In this document: in pieces, positions 1-7,175 of the stretch
Position numbering within the stretch: the stretch's first letter is position 1
How the letters are laid out: each line of letters begins with the position of its first letter
Assembly (NCBI GenBank): GCA_958447915.1
Contig: CAUDCB010000052.1
Span: 1 to 11,853 of the forward strand
Source of the DNA: an uncultured Collinsella sp.
Lineage (GTDB): Bacteria > Actinomycetota > Coriobacteriia > Coriobacteriales > Coriobacteriaceae
Length of the DNA: 11,853 nt
Direction: 5' to 3'
Translations under genes and position numbers: made by a program
The notes under the pieces: generated by a model
Databases searched by the model: none
What the model was told of the DNA's origin: nothing
Seen by the model: only the letters and a program-made list of their open reading frames with translations

Positions 1-34
1 GAGGAGAGGCTGCTGGGCAATTTGAAAATCCCAC

Positions 35-63
35 TTGCCCATCTTCGACTGTTTGGTTACTAT
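35..63 (+). promoter_or_regulatory. Probable promoter of the tRNA-Ser gene
   Basis: A -35-like TTGCCC (35-40) and a -10-like TACTAT (58-63) are separated by exactly 17 bases, the sigma-70 optimum. This places the transcript start near 70, a few bases before the mature tRNA 5' end at 78. Nothing else is recognisable in 1-77; bases 1-34 may be the tail of an upstream spacer. The call rests on the two hexamers and their position only. Confidence 0.5.
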
Positions 64-77
64 AGAACGGCTGTTAC

Positions 78-168
78 GGAGAGCTGACCGAGAGGCCGAA
101 GGTGCTCGCCTGCTAAGCGAGTATGCCCCAAAAGGGCATCTGGGGTTCGAATCCCCAGCTCTCCGCCA
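78..168 (+). tRNA. tRNA-Ser (anticodon GCU)
   Basis: The full cloverleaf can be drawn. The acceptor stem is GGAGAGC (78-84) with GCTCTCC (158-164), followed by discriminator G165 and an encoded CCA (166-168). The anticodon stem is CTCGC (105-109) with GCGAG (117-121), enclosing loop CTGCTAA with anticodon GCT at 112-114, which reads AGC and AGU serine codons. A long variable arm (ATGCCC paired with GGGCAT, about 123-139) is diagnostic of a class II tRNA such as serine. The T arm is TGGGG/CCCCA around TTCGAAT (141-157). A promoter lies upstream and an intrinsic terminator downstream, so it appears to be a single-gene transcript. It converges on the carboxypeptidase gene. Confidence 0.97.
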
Positions 169-180
169 GTAAGACTTTAA

Positions 181-208
181 AGAGGGGTTCCGAAAGGGAC
201 CCTTTTTT
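181..208 (+). terminator. Intrinsic terminator of tRNA-Ser
   Basis: GGGTTCC (185-191) pairs with GGGACCC (196-202), including one G-U pair, across a GAAA loop. Six T residues follow (203-208), and A/T-rich pairs extend the stem base. It starts 12 bases past the encoded CCA, as expected for a tRNA transcript. Confidence 0.85.
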
Positions 209-222
209 AGTTGAACCACGTT

Positions 223-240
223 AGCTGGGGATTCGAACCC
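223..240 (-). repeat. Inverted 18-bp copy of the tRNA-Ser T-arm/acceptor 3' half
   Basis: Read on the minus strand, this stretch is GGGTTCGAATCCCCAGCT, identical over 18 bases to 143-160 of the tRNA-Ser gene. The identity covers most of the T arm and the first three bases of the acceptor 3' strand. It then stops: the rest of the acceptor and CCA are absent. The generic T-loop consensus accounts for about 11 of the bases; the flanking CCCAGCT is specific. It sits between two terminators. It could be the remnant of a second serine tRNA gene on the opposite strand, or a recombination scar. The match is certain; its meaning is not. Confidence 0.6.
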
Positions 241-242
241 TC

Positions 243-275
243 AAAAAGTGAGGCGCCCCGTTGGACGCCTCACTT
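243..275 (-). terminator. Intrinsic terminator of the carboxypeptidase gene
   Basis: AAGTGAGGCG (246-255) and CGCCTCACTT (266-275) form a perfect 10-bp stem around a 10-base loop. On the minus strand the stem is followed by a T run complementary to the A residues at 243-247. It lies about 25 bases past the stop codon of the minus-strand gene, so it ends that transcript. Confidence 0.88.
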
Positions 276-300
276 GGTTCGATGTGATATCGCTTTGGCC

Positions 301-1641
301 CTACACCTCAGGAGCCTTGGCTACGGTCTCGCTCTCGGCTGTGAGCGGGCGGTTGTCGATGCGGCGGCCCAGGCGGTCGAGCTTCACGAGCAGCCACTCG
401 ATGGGATTGGGCCCCGTTCCTTCCTCGTCGGCGACCAGGTCCATAACGGCAATCTTGGTGCCGTCCTGCTTAAGCGTAACGCTGCCCACCTTATCGCCAA
501 CATGCACCGTGCCCGAAAGGTCATCGTAGCTAACCTTTTCGGTCACTTCGCCGGCGAGTGAGAACACCGTTGCCCGTGCGGCAGGGTCGGCGAGCGTGGC
601 GTCGATCGTCTTGTCCGTCCAATCTGTCTGGCTAATGCGTGCCATGAGCGGGTTACCGTTGGCGGTCTTCTCCTGCGTGTTGGCGATTGCGACCGTGACC
701 TTGTGGCCGTAGTACCAGTTGGCAAGGGTGGCGGTATCGGTAAAGCGCTGGTCGGTGGTGGTGGAGTTCAAAATTACGGTGTAGATCTCGTCGCCGTCGC
801 GGTTGTAGGCGCTCGTAAAGCAATAGCCCGCGTCGTCTGTGGTGCCGGTCTTGCCACCAATGTTTCCGTCCTGACCGAGCAAAACGTTGTGCGTGTCCAT
901 GGAATGCGAATGGTCGGAGCCATCGGCGCCCGTGACCTCAATCCAAGAATCCTCGCTCGCGACGACTTTACGAATCGTATCGTTCTTCATGGCCTCCTGC
1001 ATCATCAGTGCCACGTCATGTGCTGTTGAGTGCATGTCGCCGGCCCACTCATCAAAGTCCAGACCGTGTGGGTTCTCAAAGACCGTGCCGGTGCAGCCGA
1101 GCTTTTTGGCGCGCTCGTTCATGGCCTTCACAAAGGTTGCCTCGGCATCTTTGGTCTTGGGGTCGATCTTTTTGCCCACGTATTCGGCAAGCACGATGGC
1201 GGCGTCGTTGCCCGAGGGGATCATCAGGCCGCGTAGTGCCTGCTCCACGGTGAGCTCGTCGCCTTCGAGCAGGCCGGCAGTCGAGTTGCCTACGGTGGCG
1301 GCAGCGTTGCTCACCGTGACCTTCTCGTCCATCTTGCAGTTTTCGACGGTCAGGATTGCGGTCATGACCTTGGTGATCGAGGCAATTTTTACCTGCTCAT
1401 CGGCGCCGCGTCCATAGTAGACGGTGCCGTCCTTGCCCATAACAAGGGCATTAGTTGCCTCGATATCGGGCAGGTTTTCTGTCGTGATGCCGCGGACGTC
1501 GGCGGTCTTGCCGCAGACGTCGTCGGTCGTGAGCACTTGGGCGCCGGCAACAGCGGGCGCGCCGGCAACAAGGGCGATGGCGCAGGCAAAGCCAGCGGCA
1601 AGCTGGGCGGAGCGTTTTGCAAAAGAGGTGAGGGACTTCAC
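301..1641 (-). CDS. dacA: Secreted D-alanyl-D-alanine carboxypeptidase (PBP5/DacA class, peptidase S11)
   Basis: This 446-residue protein should remove the terminal D-alanine from peptidoglycan pentapeptides on the outer face of the membrane. All three penicillin-binding motifs are present in order: SITK at 88-91 (nucleophile Ser88, Lys91), SGN at 143-145 and KTG at 264-266. Residues 1-34 are a signal peptide (basic start, Ala-rich core, likely cleavage after AGA at 34). A beta-rich PBP5 C-terminal domain occupies about 315-405. The end (about 413-428, IEWLLVKLDRLGRRI) looks like the amphipathic helix that holds PBP5-type enzymes on the membrane; there is no hydrophobic C-terminal anchor. The start is GTG: an in-frame stop lies ten codons upstream and no ATG lies between. 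The ribosome site is weak. The gene is divergent from the VanR-like regulator. Family assignment is firm; the exact dac paralogue is not. Confidence 0.93.
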   Translation of the reverse strand: MKSLTSFAKRSAQLAAGFACAIALVAGAPAVAGAQVLTTDDVCGKTADVRGITTENLPDIEATNALVMGKDGTVYYGRGADEQVKIASITKVMTAILTVENCKMDEKVTVSNAAATVGNSTAGLLEGDELTVEQALRGLMIPSGNDAAIVLAEYVGKKIDPKTKDAEATFVKAMNERAKKLGCTGTVFENPHGLDFDEWAGDMHSTAHDVALMMQEAMKNDTIRKVVASEDSWIEVTGADGSDHSHSMDTHNVLLGQDGNIGGKTGTTDDAGYCFTSAYNRDGDEIYTVILNSTTTDQRFTDTATLANWYYGHKVTVAIANTQEKTANGNPLMARISQTDWTDKTIDATLADPAARATVFSLAGEVTEKVSYDDLSGTVHVGDKVGSVTLKQDGTKIAVMDLVADEEGTGPNPIEWLLVKLDRLGRRIDNRPLTAESETVAKAPEV

Positions 1642-1680
1642 AGATTTCGCTTTCGACGGGATGGTCTCTTATGGCACTAG

Positions 1681-1686
1681 AGTATA
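1681..1686 (-). promoter_or_regulatory. Candidate -10 element for the carboxypeptidase gene
   Basis: On the minus strand these bases read TATACT, one base from the TATAAT consensus. They would give a leader of roughly 30 bases before the GTG start. No convincing -35 hexamer lies 16-18 bases further upstream, so the promoter may need an activator. Low confidence. Confidence 0.35.
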
Positions 1687-1757
1687 TCGTTTGCCGGCGA
1701 CGACGATCGTTGCGAGCGCGCATGGCCCGCATTCGTGCTCGAACGGGCGCAAGGATG

Positions 1758-1773
1758 CTTAAGGTCGACTTAA
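1758..1773. promoter_or_regulatory. CTTAA repeat pair in the divergent spacer, possible OmpR-family operator
   Basis: CTTAA occurs at 1758-1762 and again at 1769-1773, exactly 11 bases apart, the helical spacing typical of tandem OmpR/PhoB-family sites. The same bases also contain the inverted pair TTAAG (1759-1763) and CTTAA (1769-1773). The element lies between the carboxypeptidase gene and a gene for an OmpR-family regulator, upstream of both. The repeat is seen directly; its role as an operator is inference. Confidence 0.3.
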
Positions 1774-1812
1774 TCGCCCACGCTTGTTGTGTGTGGCGGG
1801 CGCCGCCTCGGG

Positions 1813-1833
1813 CATAATGGAGCGCGAGAGGAG
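1813..1833 (+). promoter_or_regulatory. -10-like element and ribosome binding site of the VanR-like regulator
   Basis: CATAAT (1813-1818) resembles a -10 box and is followed by the strong ribosome site AGAGGAG (1827-1833), five bases before the ATG at 1839. If the box is real, the leader is only about 15 bases. A good -35 is not visible at the right distance (TGTGTG at 1790-1795), which again would fit activation by a bound regulator. Confidence 0.4.
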
Positions 1834-1838
1834 CACGC

Positions 1839-2534
1839 ATGAACGAGCGCATACTGGTAGTTGATGACGAGAAGGCCATCGCCGACCTGGTTGGTATCTA
1901 CCTTACAAAGGAGGGCTTTGACGTCCAAATCGCCTACAGCGGGGCCGATGCGGCCAAGGCAATTCTGGAACAAGAGTTTGACCTGGCGCTGCTCGATGTC
2001 ATGCTGCCTGATATCGACGGCTTTGAACTGCTGCGCACGATTCGTGCCAGCCATACCTATCCCGTAATTATGTTGACGGCTCGCGATGCCCAGCAGGATA
2101 AGATCGAAGGCCTTTCGCTTGGCGCGGACGATTACGTGGTCAAGCCGTTCCGCCCGCTGGAGCTCATCGCGCGCGTTCATGCTCAGTTGCGTCGCTACAC
2201 CAGCTACGGTAGCCGCGCGCAGGCGACCGAGTTGCCGACCCTCCAGCTCGACGGCCTCGAGATCAACCGTGACGCTCGCTCCGTGACGGTGGACGGTGCG
2301 CCGGTGCGCCTCACGCCCATCGAGTATTCCATCTTGCTGTATCTGGCCGAGCATCGCGGCAGCGTAGTGCCCGTGGAGGACCTGTTCCGCGCGGTGTGGA
2401 ACGAGGACTTTATGCCCGGCTCCAACAATACGGTGATGGTGCACATTCGTCACCTGCGCGAAAAGATTGGTGACGACGCTCAGAAGCCGCGTTTTATCAA
2501 AAACGTCTGGGGCGTCGGCTACATCATCGAATAA
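1839..2534 (+). CDS. OmpR-family response regulator, VanR-like
   Basis: This 231-residue cytoplasmic transcription regulator has the standard two-domain layout. The receiver domain (about 3-117) carries the acidic pair Asp9/Asp10, phospho-acceptor Asp53 in LLDVMLPD, Thr80 and Lys102 in VKPF. A winged-helix DNA-binding domain follows (about 135-231), with the typical VMVHIRHLREKIG recognition region and the ending VWGVGYIIE. The ATG at 1839 has a strong ribosome site. The kinase gene begins 26 bases past its stop codon, so the two form an operon and a cognate pair. The sequence resembles the VanR/PhoP-type regulators common in Firmicutes and Actinobacteria. There is no vanHAX-type resistance cluster in the window, so a role in glycopeptide resistance should not be assumed. 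A target in the divergent carboxypeptidase gene or its own promoter is plausible. Confidence 0.92.
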   Translation: MNERILVVDDEKAIADLVGIYLTKEGFDVQIAYSGADAAKAILEQEFDLALLDVMLPDIDGFELLRTIRASHTYPVIMLTARDAQQDKIEGLSLGADDYVVKPFRPLELIARVHAQLRRYTSYGSRAQATELPTLQLDGLEINRDARSVTVDGAPVRLTPIEYSILLYLAEHRGSVVPVEDLFRAVWNEDFMPGSNNTVMVHIRHLREKIGDDAQKPRFIKNVWGVGYIIE

Positions 2535-2560
2535 CGCTTTTCGCTTGTGAGGATATTGAT

Positions 2561-3799
2561 ATGACAAAAGACGATAGGCAGGCGTTCGAGGTGCCCGATC
2601 GGCTCTTTGAATACGCGAGGGCGGTCGTCGATAATCGCGCGCTCGCGACGGTGCTGCTCTTTTTGCTGAGTCTGCTGCTAATCGGCATTGATAACATCGC
2701 CGGTATCTTGGCGGTGCTACTCATCGGCTTCTTGCTGATCGATCGCTTTGAAATCGTGCGTCGTTGCGTGGTAATCGGCGGTGCCGCGTGGGTCATGACG
2801 CTGGCGATTGGCACCGTGGCACTCGGTGGCATTAAGGGACCGGTGCTGTTCGATGCCGGTTTTGTATTCAACATGCTTGGCTTTGTCCTGGCGCTTGCCG
2901 TGTGCGTCTTGTTCTTTTGCGGCCGTGCTCTGTACTACCAGGGCTATGAGCAGGGTGAGCAGCATTCCGACCGCGTGCTTGCGGCCCGTATCCAGGACCG
3001 CCTGATCGATCATCCTGACGCCTGGGACAACATCGACGGAGACTTCCTGGAGGTCGAGGGTGCGCTCAACCGCGCGCGCGATCGCGAGCGTAAGGTGCAG
3101 CAAGCCCTACGCGACGAGTCGCATCGCAAGGACGACTTGGTCACATACTTGGCGCATGACTTGCGCACGCCGCTTGCCAGCGTGGTGGGCTACCTCTCGC
3201 TGTTGCAGGAGGCGCCCGACCTGCCGGTTGAGCAGCGCGCGCACTTTACGGGCGTGGCGCTCGACAAGGCGCACCGACTCGACGCGCTTATTGAGGAGTT
3301 CTTTGATATCACGCGCTTTGACTTCCACGATATTGTGCTCACGCGCGGCTACGTCGACCTGGGATTGCTGCTGGCGCAGGTGGCCGATGAGTTCTATCCC
3401 ATTCTCAACGAGCAGCACAAAGATGTCCAAGTTGATGTGCGTGAGGACCTGACGGTGCTCGTGGATGGCGACAAGATGGCTCGCGTGTTCAACAACATCA
3501 TGAAAAACGCCATCGCCTATAGCTACGAAGGATCGACCATCACGATTGAGGCTGGGCGCCAAGATGACGGCGGCGTGCGAATTCGCTTTATCAATCAGGG
3601 TGATCCGATTCCGGCGGCTAAGCTCAAGGTGATTTTTGAGAAGTTCTATCGCTTGGACGCGGCACGTGCGACCAATCGCGGCGGTGCTGGGCTGGGTCTG
3701 GCCATCGCCAAGGAGATTGTATGCGCGCATGGCGGTACCATCGCGTGCGAATCGACGCCCGAGCATACCGTCTTTACCATCGAGCTGCCCGCTGCGTAG
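2561..3799 (+). CDS. VanS-like sensor histidine kinase without an extracytoplasmic sensor domain
   Basis: This 412-residue membrane kinase is the likely partner of the regulator just upstream. The N-terminal third is hydrophobic with about four membrane spans (roughly 28-43, 46-62, 69-89, 99-120) joined by very short loops, so no sizeable external domain exists. A cytoplasmic linker (121-187) leads to the HisKA helix pair with phospho-acceptor His199 in HDLRTP. The ATPase domain has an N box around Asn312-Asn316 (NNIMKNAIAYS), a degenerate G1 box FINQGDPIP (344-351) as in VanS-type kinases in place of DxGxG, and a clear G2 box RGGAGLGLAI (373-382). Ribosome site GAGGA (2549-2553) is seven bases before the ATG. 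The layout suggests sensing within or at the membrane, as in intramembrane-sensing kinases; the signal cannot be read from sequence. Confidence 0.9.
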   Translation: MTKDDRQAFEVPDRLFEYARAVVDNRALATVLLFLLSLLLIGIDNIAGILAVLLIGFLLIDRFEIVRRCVVIGGAAWVMTLAIGTVALGGIKGPVLFDAGFVFNMLGFVLALAVCVLFFCGRALYYQGYEQGEQHSDRVLAARIQDRLIDHPDAWDNIDGDFLEVEGALNRARDRERKVQQALRDESHRKDDLVTYLAHDLRTPLASVVGYLSLLQEAPDLPVEQRAHFTGVALDKAHRLDALIEEFFDITRFDFHDIVLTRGYVDLGLLLAQVADEFYPILNEQHKDVQVDVREDLTVLVDGDKMARVFNNIMKNAIAYSYEGSTITIEAGRQDDGGVRIRFINQGDPIPAAKLKVIFEKFYRLDAARATNRGGAGLGLAIAKEIVCAHGGTIACESTPEHTVFTIELPAA

Positions 3800-3810
3800 C
3801 GTAGGTGCCC

Positions 3811-3827
3811 TTACAAACACCTGACAA
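3811..3827 (+). promoter_or_regulatory. Possible Pho-box-like direct repeats upstream of pstB
   Basis: TTACAA (3811-3816) and TGACAA (3822-3827) are 11 bases apart, similar to the TTAACA-like repeats bound by PhoP/PhoB regulators of Gram-positive bacteria. A poorer third copy, TCACGT, continues the period at 3833-3838. A -10-like TACTAT lies downstream at 3858-3863 with no good -35. The spacer 3800-3902 also has a direct ATCGATA repeat (3862-3868 and 3882-3888) and only short weak hairpins, so transcription from the upstream kinase gene may read through. Suggestive only. Confidence 0.3.
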
Positions 3828-3902
3828 TGCGCTCACGTGCGTATGAGCTGCGATTTCTACTATCGATACTGCTGAATTGAAATCGATATGGAGGTATGCG
3901 GT

Positions 3903-4778
<876 letters not shown>

Positions 4779-4842
4779 TACCATCTAGTACAGGCGCCTT
4801 TAGGGTTAAGATGCGGTCATGCCGGCCGCAGAGGGGTTCAAC

Positions 4843-5571
4843 ATGATCTATTACGTCGAGGACGATGACAACATCAGGGATTTGACGGTCTACGCGCTGC
4901 GCAAGCAGGGAATCGAGGCCGAGGGCTTTTCGTGCGATGGCGAGTTTAAGGCCGCCGTGGCGCGACGGGTGCCCGATGCTGTGCTGCTCGACATCATGCT
5001 GCCCGATACCGACGGCTTGGCGATTATGCGTCGTCTGCGTGGCGATCGCCTGACGGCGACGGTGCCCATTATGATGCTCACCGCCAAGGACACCGAGCTC
5101 GACAAGGTCATGGCGCTCGATGGCGGTGCCGACGATTACCTGACCAAGCCGTTCTCGCTTATGGAACTCGCGAGCCGTTGCCGTGCGTTGCTGCGCCGCG
5201 GCGGCATGGTCAAGCAGGCGAGCGATGTGCTCAGCGTGGGCGATATCGTACTTTCGCCCAGCCACCGCGAAGTGACTGTTGCCGGTGAACCGCTCAAGCT
5301 CACGCTGCGCGAATTCGACCTGCTCGAGTACCTCATGCGCAAACCTGGCGTGGTCTTTACCCGCGAGTCGCTGCTGCAGAGCGTATGGGGCTGGGACTTC
5401 GACGGCGGTTCGCGCACCGTCGACGTACATGTGCAGACGCTCCGCCAAAAGCTCGGCGAGCATGCGAGCGCCATCGAGACCGTGCGCGGCGTGGGCTATC
5501 GTCTGGCCGAGCCTTCGGCCGATGACGATGCCGAAGGAGCCGACAGCGCGGCTAGCGCATCGGAGGAGTAG
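4843..5571 (+). CDS. OmpR-family response regulator, PhoB-like
   Basis: A 242-residue regulator with a receiver domain (1-118) and a winged-helix domain (about 128-223). Visible receiver residues are Asp7/Asp8, phospho-acceptor Asp50 in LLDIMLPD, Thr80 and Lys102 in TKPF. The DNA-binding half has LTLREFDLLEYL and the recognition region RTVDVHVQTLRQKLG, and ends RGVGYRL. An acidic Ala/Ser/Glu tail of about 20 residues follows. The start is placed at 4843 because GAGGGG (4831-4836) sits six bases upstream and the protein then begins MIYYVEDD, as is typical of receivers; the in-frame ATG at 4819 would add eight residues with no ribosome site. The position between pstB and a PhoR-like kinase suggests control of phosphate genes, but PhoB, RegX3 and ResD types cannot be separated by eye. 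It is translationally coupled to the kinase gene. Confidence 0.9.
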   Translation: MIYYVEDDDNIRDLTVYALRKQGIEAEGFSCDGEFKAAVARRVPDAVLLDIMLPDTDGLAIMRRLRGDRLTATVPIMMLTAKDTELDKVMALDGGADDYLTKPFSLMELASRCRALLRRGGMVKQASDVLSVGDIVLSPSHREVTVAGEPLKLTLREFDLLEYLMRKPGVVFTRESLLQSVWGWDFDGGSRTVDVHVQTLRQKLGEHASAIETVRGVGYRLAEPSADDDAEGADSAASASEE

Positions 5572-5574
5572 CTC

Positions 5575-6999
5575 GTGGTCTTAGCCCCCCAGGGAAAACG
5601 CACCCTGTCGCATCGCGTGTTCGCGACGATTTTTCTTTGCGCTATGGCGGTTATCGTGGCGTTTACGGTGCTGGGCGCGTTCTTTGTGCAAAATACCCTG
5701 GCAGATGCCACGAGCGCCAACCTTTCGCAGGAAACCGAGCTTATTGCCGCTGCCTTAAACGAGCAGCAGGAGCCCATCGCATTCTTGCGAAGCCTCGATC
5801 GCGAGGACCTTCGCATCACGCTGATCAATAAGGACGGATCGGTCGCCTACGACAACGAGGCGTCGCCTTCCATGTTGCCCAACCATGGCGATCGTCCCGA
5901 GGTGGTTGAGGCCCTTGAGAACGGCTCGGGTTCTGCGGAGCGCGCGAGCACCACGCTCGACGAGATTATGCTATATCGCGCCGTCGCCCTTGATAACGGC
6001 CAGGTCGTTCGTTTGGCGCAGGCCCAGCCTGGCGTTGCGGCGATTTTGCTTTCGCTGGTGGCGCCGATGCTGCTTATCGCGGCAGCGGGCGCGGTGCTCT
6101 CGTTTTTCCTTGCGCGCCGCGAATCCCGTGCCATCATCGAGCCGCTGCAAGAGGTCAATTTGGACCATCCGCGCCGTAGCTATGAGCATGCCTATGCCGA
6201 GATGGTTCCCATGCTCGAGCGTATTGAGTCACAGCGCCAGGAGCTTAAACGCCAGATGGCGGTGCTTGCCGATAACGACCGCATGCGTCGCGAGTTCACG
6301 GCCAATATCACCCATGAGCTCAAGACCCCGCTTACGGCAATCTCGGGCTATGCCGAGCTTATTGCAAACGGCATGGTCGAGGGCGAGGACGACCTGCGCG
6401 CCTTTGGCGGCCGCATCTACCGTGAGGCGGGCCGTTTGGCGGCGCTCGTCAACGATATTCTCACGCTTTCGAACTTGGATGAGGCCGAGCGTGCGAGTGA
6501 TGGCGAGGCGGTGCCCATTGGCTCCACGGAGCCCATTGAGCTTTCGCGTGCTATCTACGCGGTCGAGCAGCGTCTTGAGCAGGTCGCTCGCCAGGCAAAT
6601 GTGACGATAGGCCATGAGACCGAGCCTGTGGTCGTCGAAGGCGTAACGCGCCTGATCGATGAGCTCATCTATAACCTGGCGAGCAACGCCATTCGCTACA
6701 ACCGGCCCGGCGGTACGGTGACGTTGCGGTGCGGAACCAACGACGACGGGCACCCGTATCTGTCGGTTGCCGATACGGGTATTGGTATTGCGCCCGAGGA
6801 GCAGGGTAAGGTATTTGAGCGTTTCTATCGCGTTGACAAGAGCCGTTCTAAAGCGCGCGGCGGAACGGGTCTGGGTCTGGCCATCGTCAAGCATGCCGCC
6901 CTGTACCATCACGCCTCGCTCGATATGTCAAGCGAGTTGGGGGTGGGGACCACCATCACGGTGACGTTTCCCGTGCAACAGGACGAGCAGTTCGTGTAG
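5575..6999 (+). CDS. Membrane sensor histidine kinase, PhoR-like
   Basis: This 474-residue kinase should phosphorylate the regulator encoded just upstream. It has a membrane span at about 15-37, an external domain of roughly 115 residues (38-154), a second span at about 155-179, and a linker resembling HAMP plus coiled coil (180-235). The HisKA region follows with phospho-acceptor His247 in HELKTP and the LTAISGYAELIANGM segment. The ATPase domain has the N box LIYNLASNAIRYN (about 364-376), G1 box DTGIGI (400-405) and G2 box RGGTGLGLAI (428-437). No PAS domain is evident in the linker, unlike classical PhoR. The start is GTG at 5575, three bases after the regulator's stop codon, with GGAGGAG (5562-5568) at the right distance. 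The signal may be phosphate status, given pstB upstream, but another envelope cue is possible. Confidence 0.9.
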   Translation: MVLAPQGKRTLSHRVFATIFLCAMAVIVAFTVLGAFFVQNTLADATSANLSQETELIAAALNEQQEPIAFLRSLDREDLRITLINKDGSVAYDNEASPSMLPNHGDRPEVVEALENGSGSAERASTTLDEIMLYRAVALDNGQVVRLAQAQPGVAAILLSLVAPMLLIAAAGAVLSFFLARRESRAIIEPLQEVNLDHPRRSYEHAYAEMVPMLERIESQRQELKRQMAVLADNDRMRREFTANITHELKTPLTAISGYAELIANGMVEGEDDLRAFGGRIYREAGRLAALVNDILTLSNLDEAERASDGEAVPIGSTEPIELSRAIYAVEQRLEQVARQANVTIGHETEPVVVEGVTRLIDELIYNLASNAIRYNRPGGTVTLRCGTNDDGHPYLSVADTGIGIAPEEQGKVFERFYRVDKSRSKARGGTGLGLAIVKHAALYHHASLDMSSELGVGTTITVTFPVQQDEQFV

Positions 7000-7067
7000 C
7001 AGTACTGCAAACATGTGAATTTCACGCCGCATCGGGGCTGCCGGTGCGGCGTTAATGTTGCGCAACA
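6999..7067. repeat. Three short perfect palindromes between the PhoR-like kinase and the tyrosine-kinase module
   Basis: The spacer 7000-7175 holds GCAGTACTGC (6999-7008, overlapping the end of the kinase stop codon), GTGAA-T-TTCAC (7015-7025) and TGTTGCGCAACA (7056-7067). Each is an exact dyad. The last lies just ahead of an A/T-rich stretch (7081-7128) where the promoter of the downstream operon should be. They are candidate operators; no binding protein can be named. Confidence 0.4.
7024..7059 (+). terminator. Probable terminator after the PhoR-like kinase gene
   Basis: CGCCGCATCGG (7025-7035) pairs with CCGGTGCGGCG (7041-7051) through one G-U pair around a five-base loop, and A7024-T7052 extends it to 12 pairs. 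The following tract TTAATGTT is only moderately T-rich, so termination may be partial. It separates the two-component operon from the tyrosine-kinase operon. Confidence 0.55.
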
Positions 7068-7175
7068 ATGGTGTAAGCGCTGTATCTTATGTATAGAGTT
7101 CGGACTTGGCAAAAAGATGCGATATCATACGAGCAGTTTTGTCGATATGAACTAGGGAAATGAAAGGCAAGCTGC

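Noticed and set aside
78..240. Prophage or genomic-island attachment sites at the tRNA
   Set aside because: The duplicated tRNA segment is inverted, not direct, and no integrase or foreign genes lie between the copies.
211..561. Plus-strand open frame starting just past the tRNA terminator
   Set aside because: It overlaps the carboxypeptidase C-terminus antisense, has no ribosome site and crosses the minus-strand terminator.
1770..2567. Minus-strand open frame of 265 codons opposite the VanR-like gene
   Set aside because: It lies antisense to an intact receiver/winged-helix gene and has no recognisable motif.
1839..3799. Part of a glycopeptide-resistance (van) cluster
   Set aside because: Only regulator-like genes are present; there is no vanH, vanA/B ligase or vanX, and VanRS-like pairs are common outside such clusters.
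3888..3902. Earlier ATG for pstB at 3888
   Set aside because: The GGAGGT ribosome site begins at the last base of that ATG and is ideally spaced for the ATG at 3903.
4819..4842. Earlier ATG for the PhoB-like regulator at 4819
   Set aside because: No ribosome site precedes it; GAGGGG at 4831-4836 serves the ATG at 4843, where receiver homology begins.
7106..7128. TTGGCA and TATCAT as a promoter for the tyrosine-kinase operon
   Set aside because: The spacer is only 11 bases, far too short for a sigma-70 promoter.
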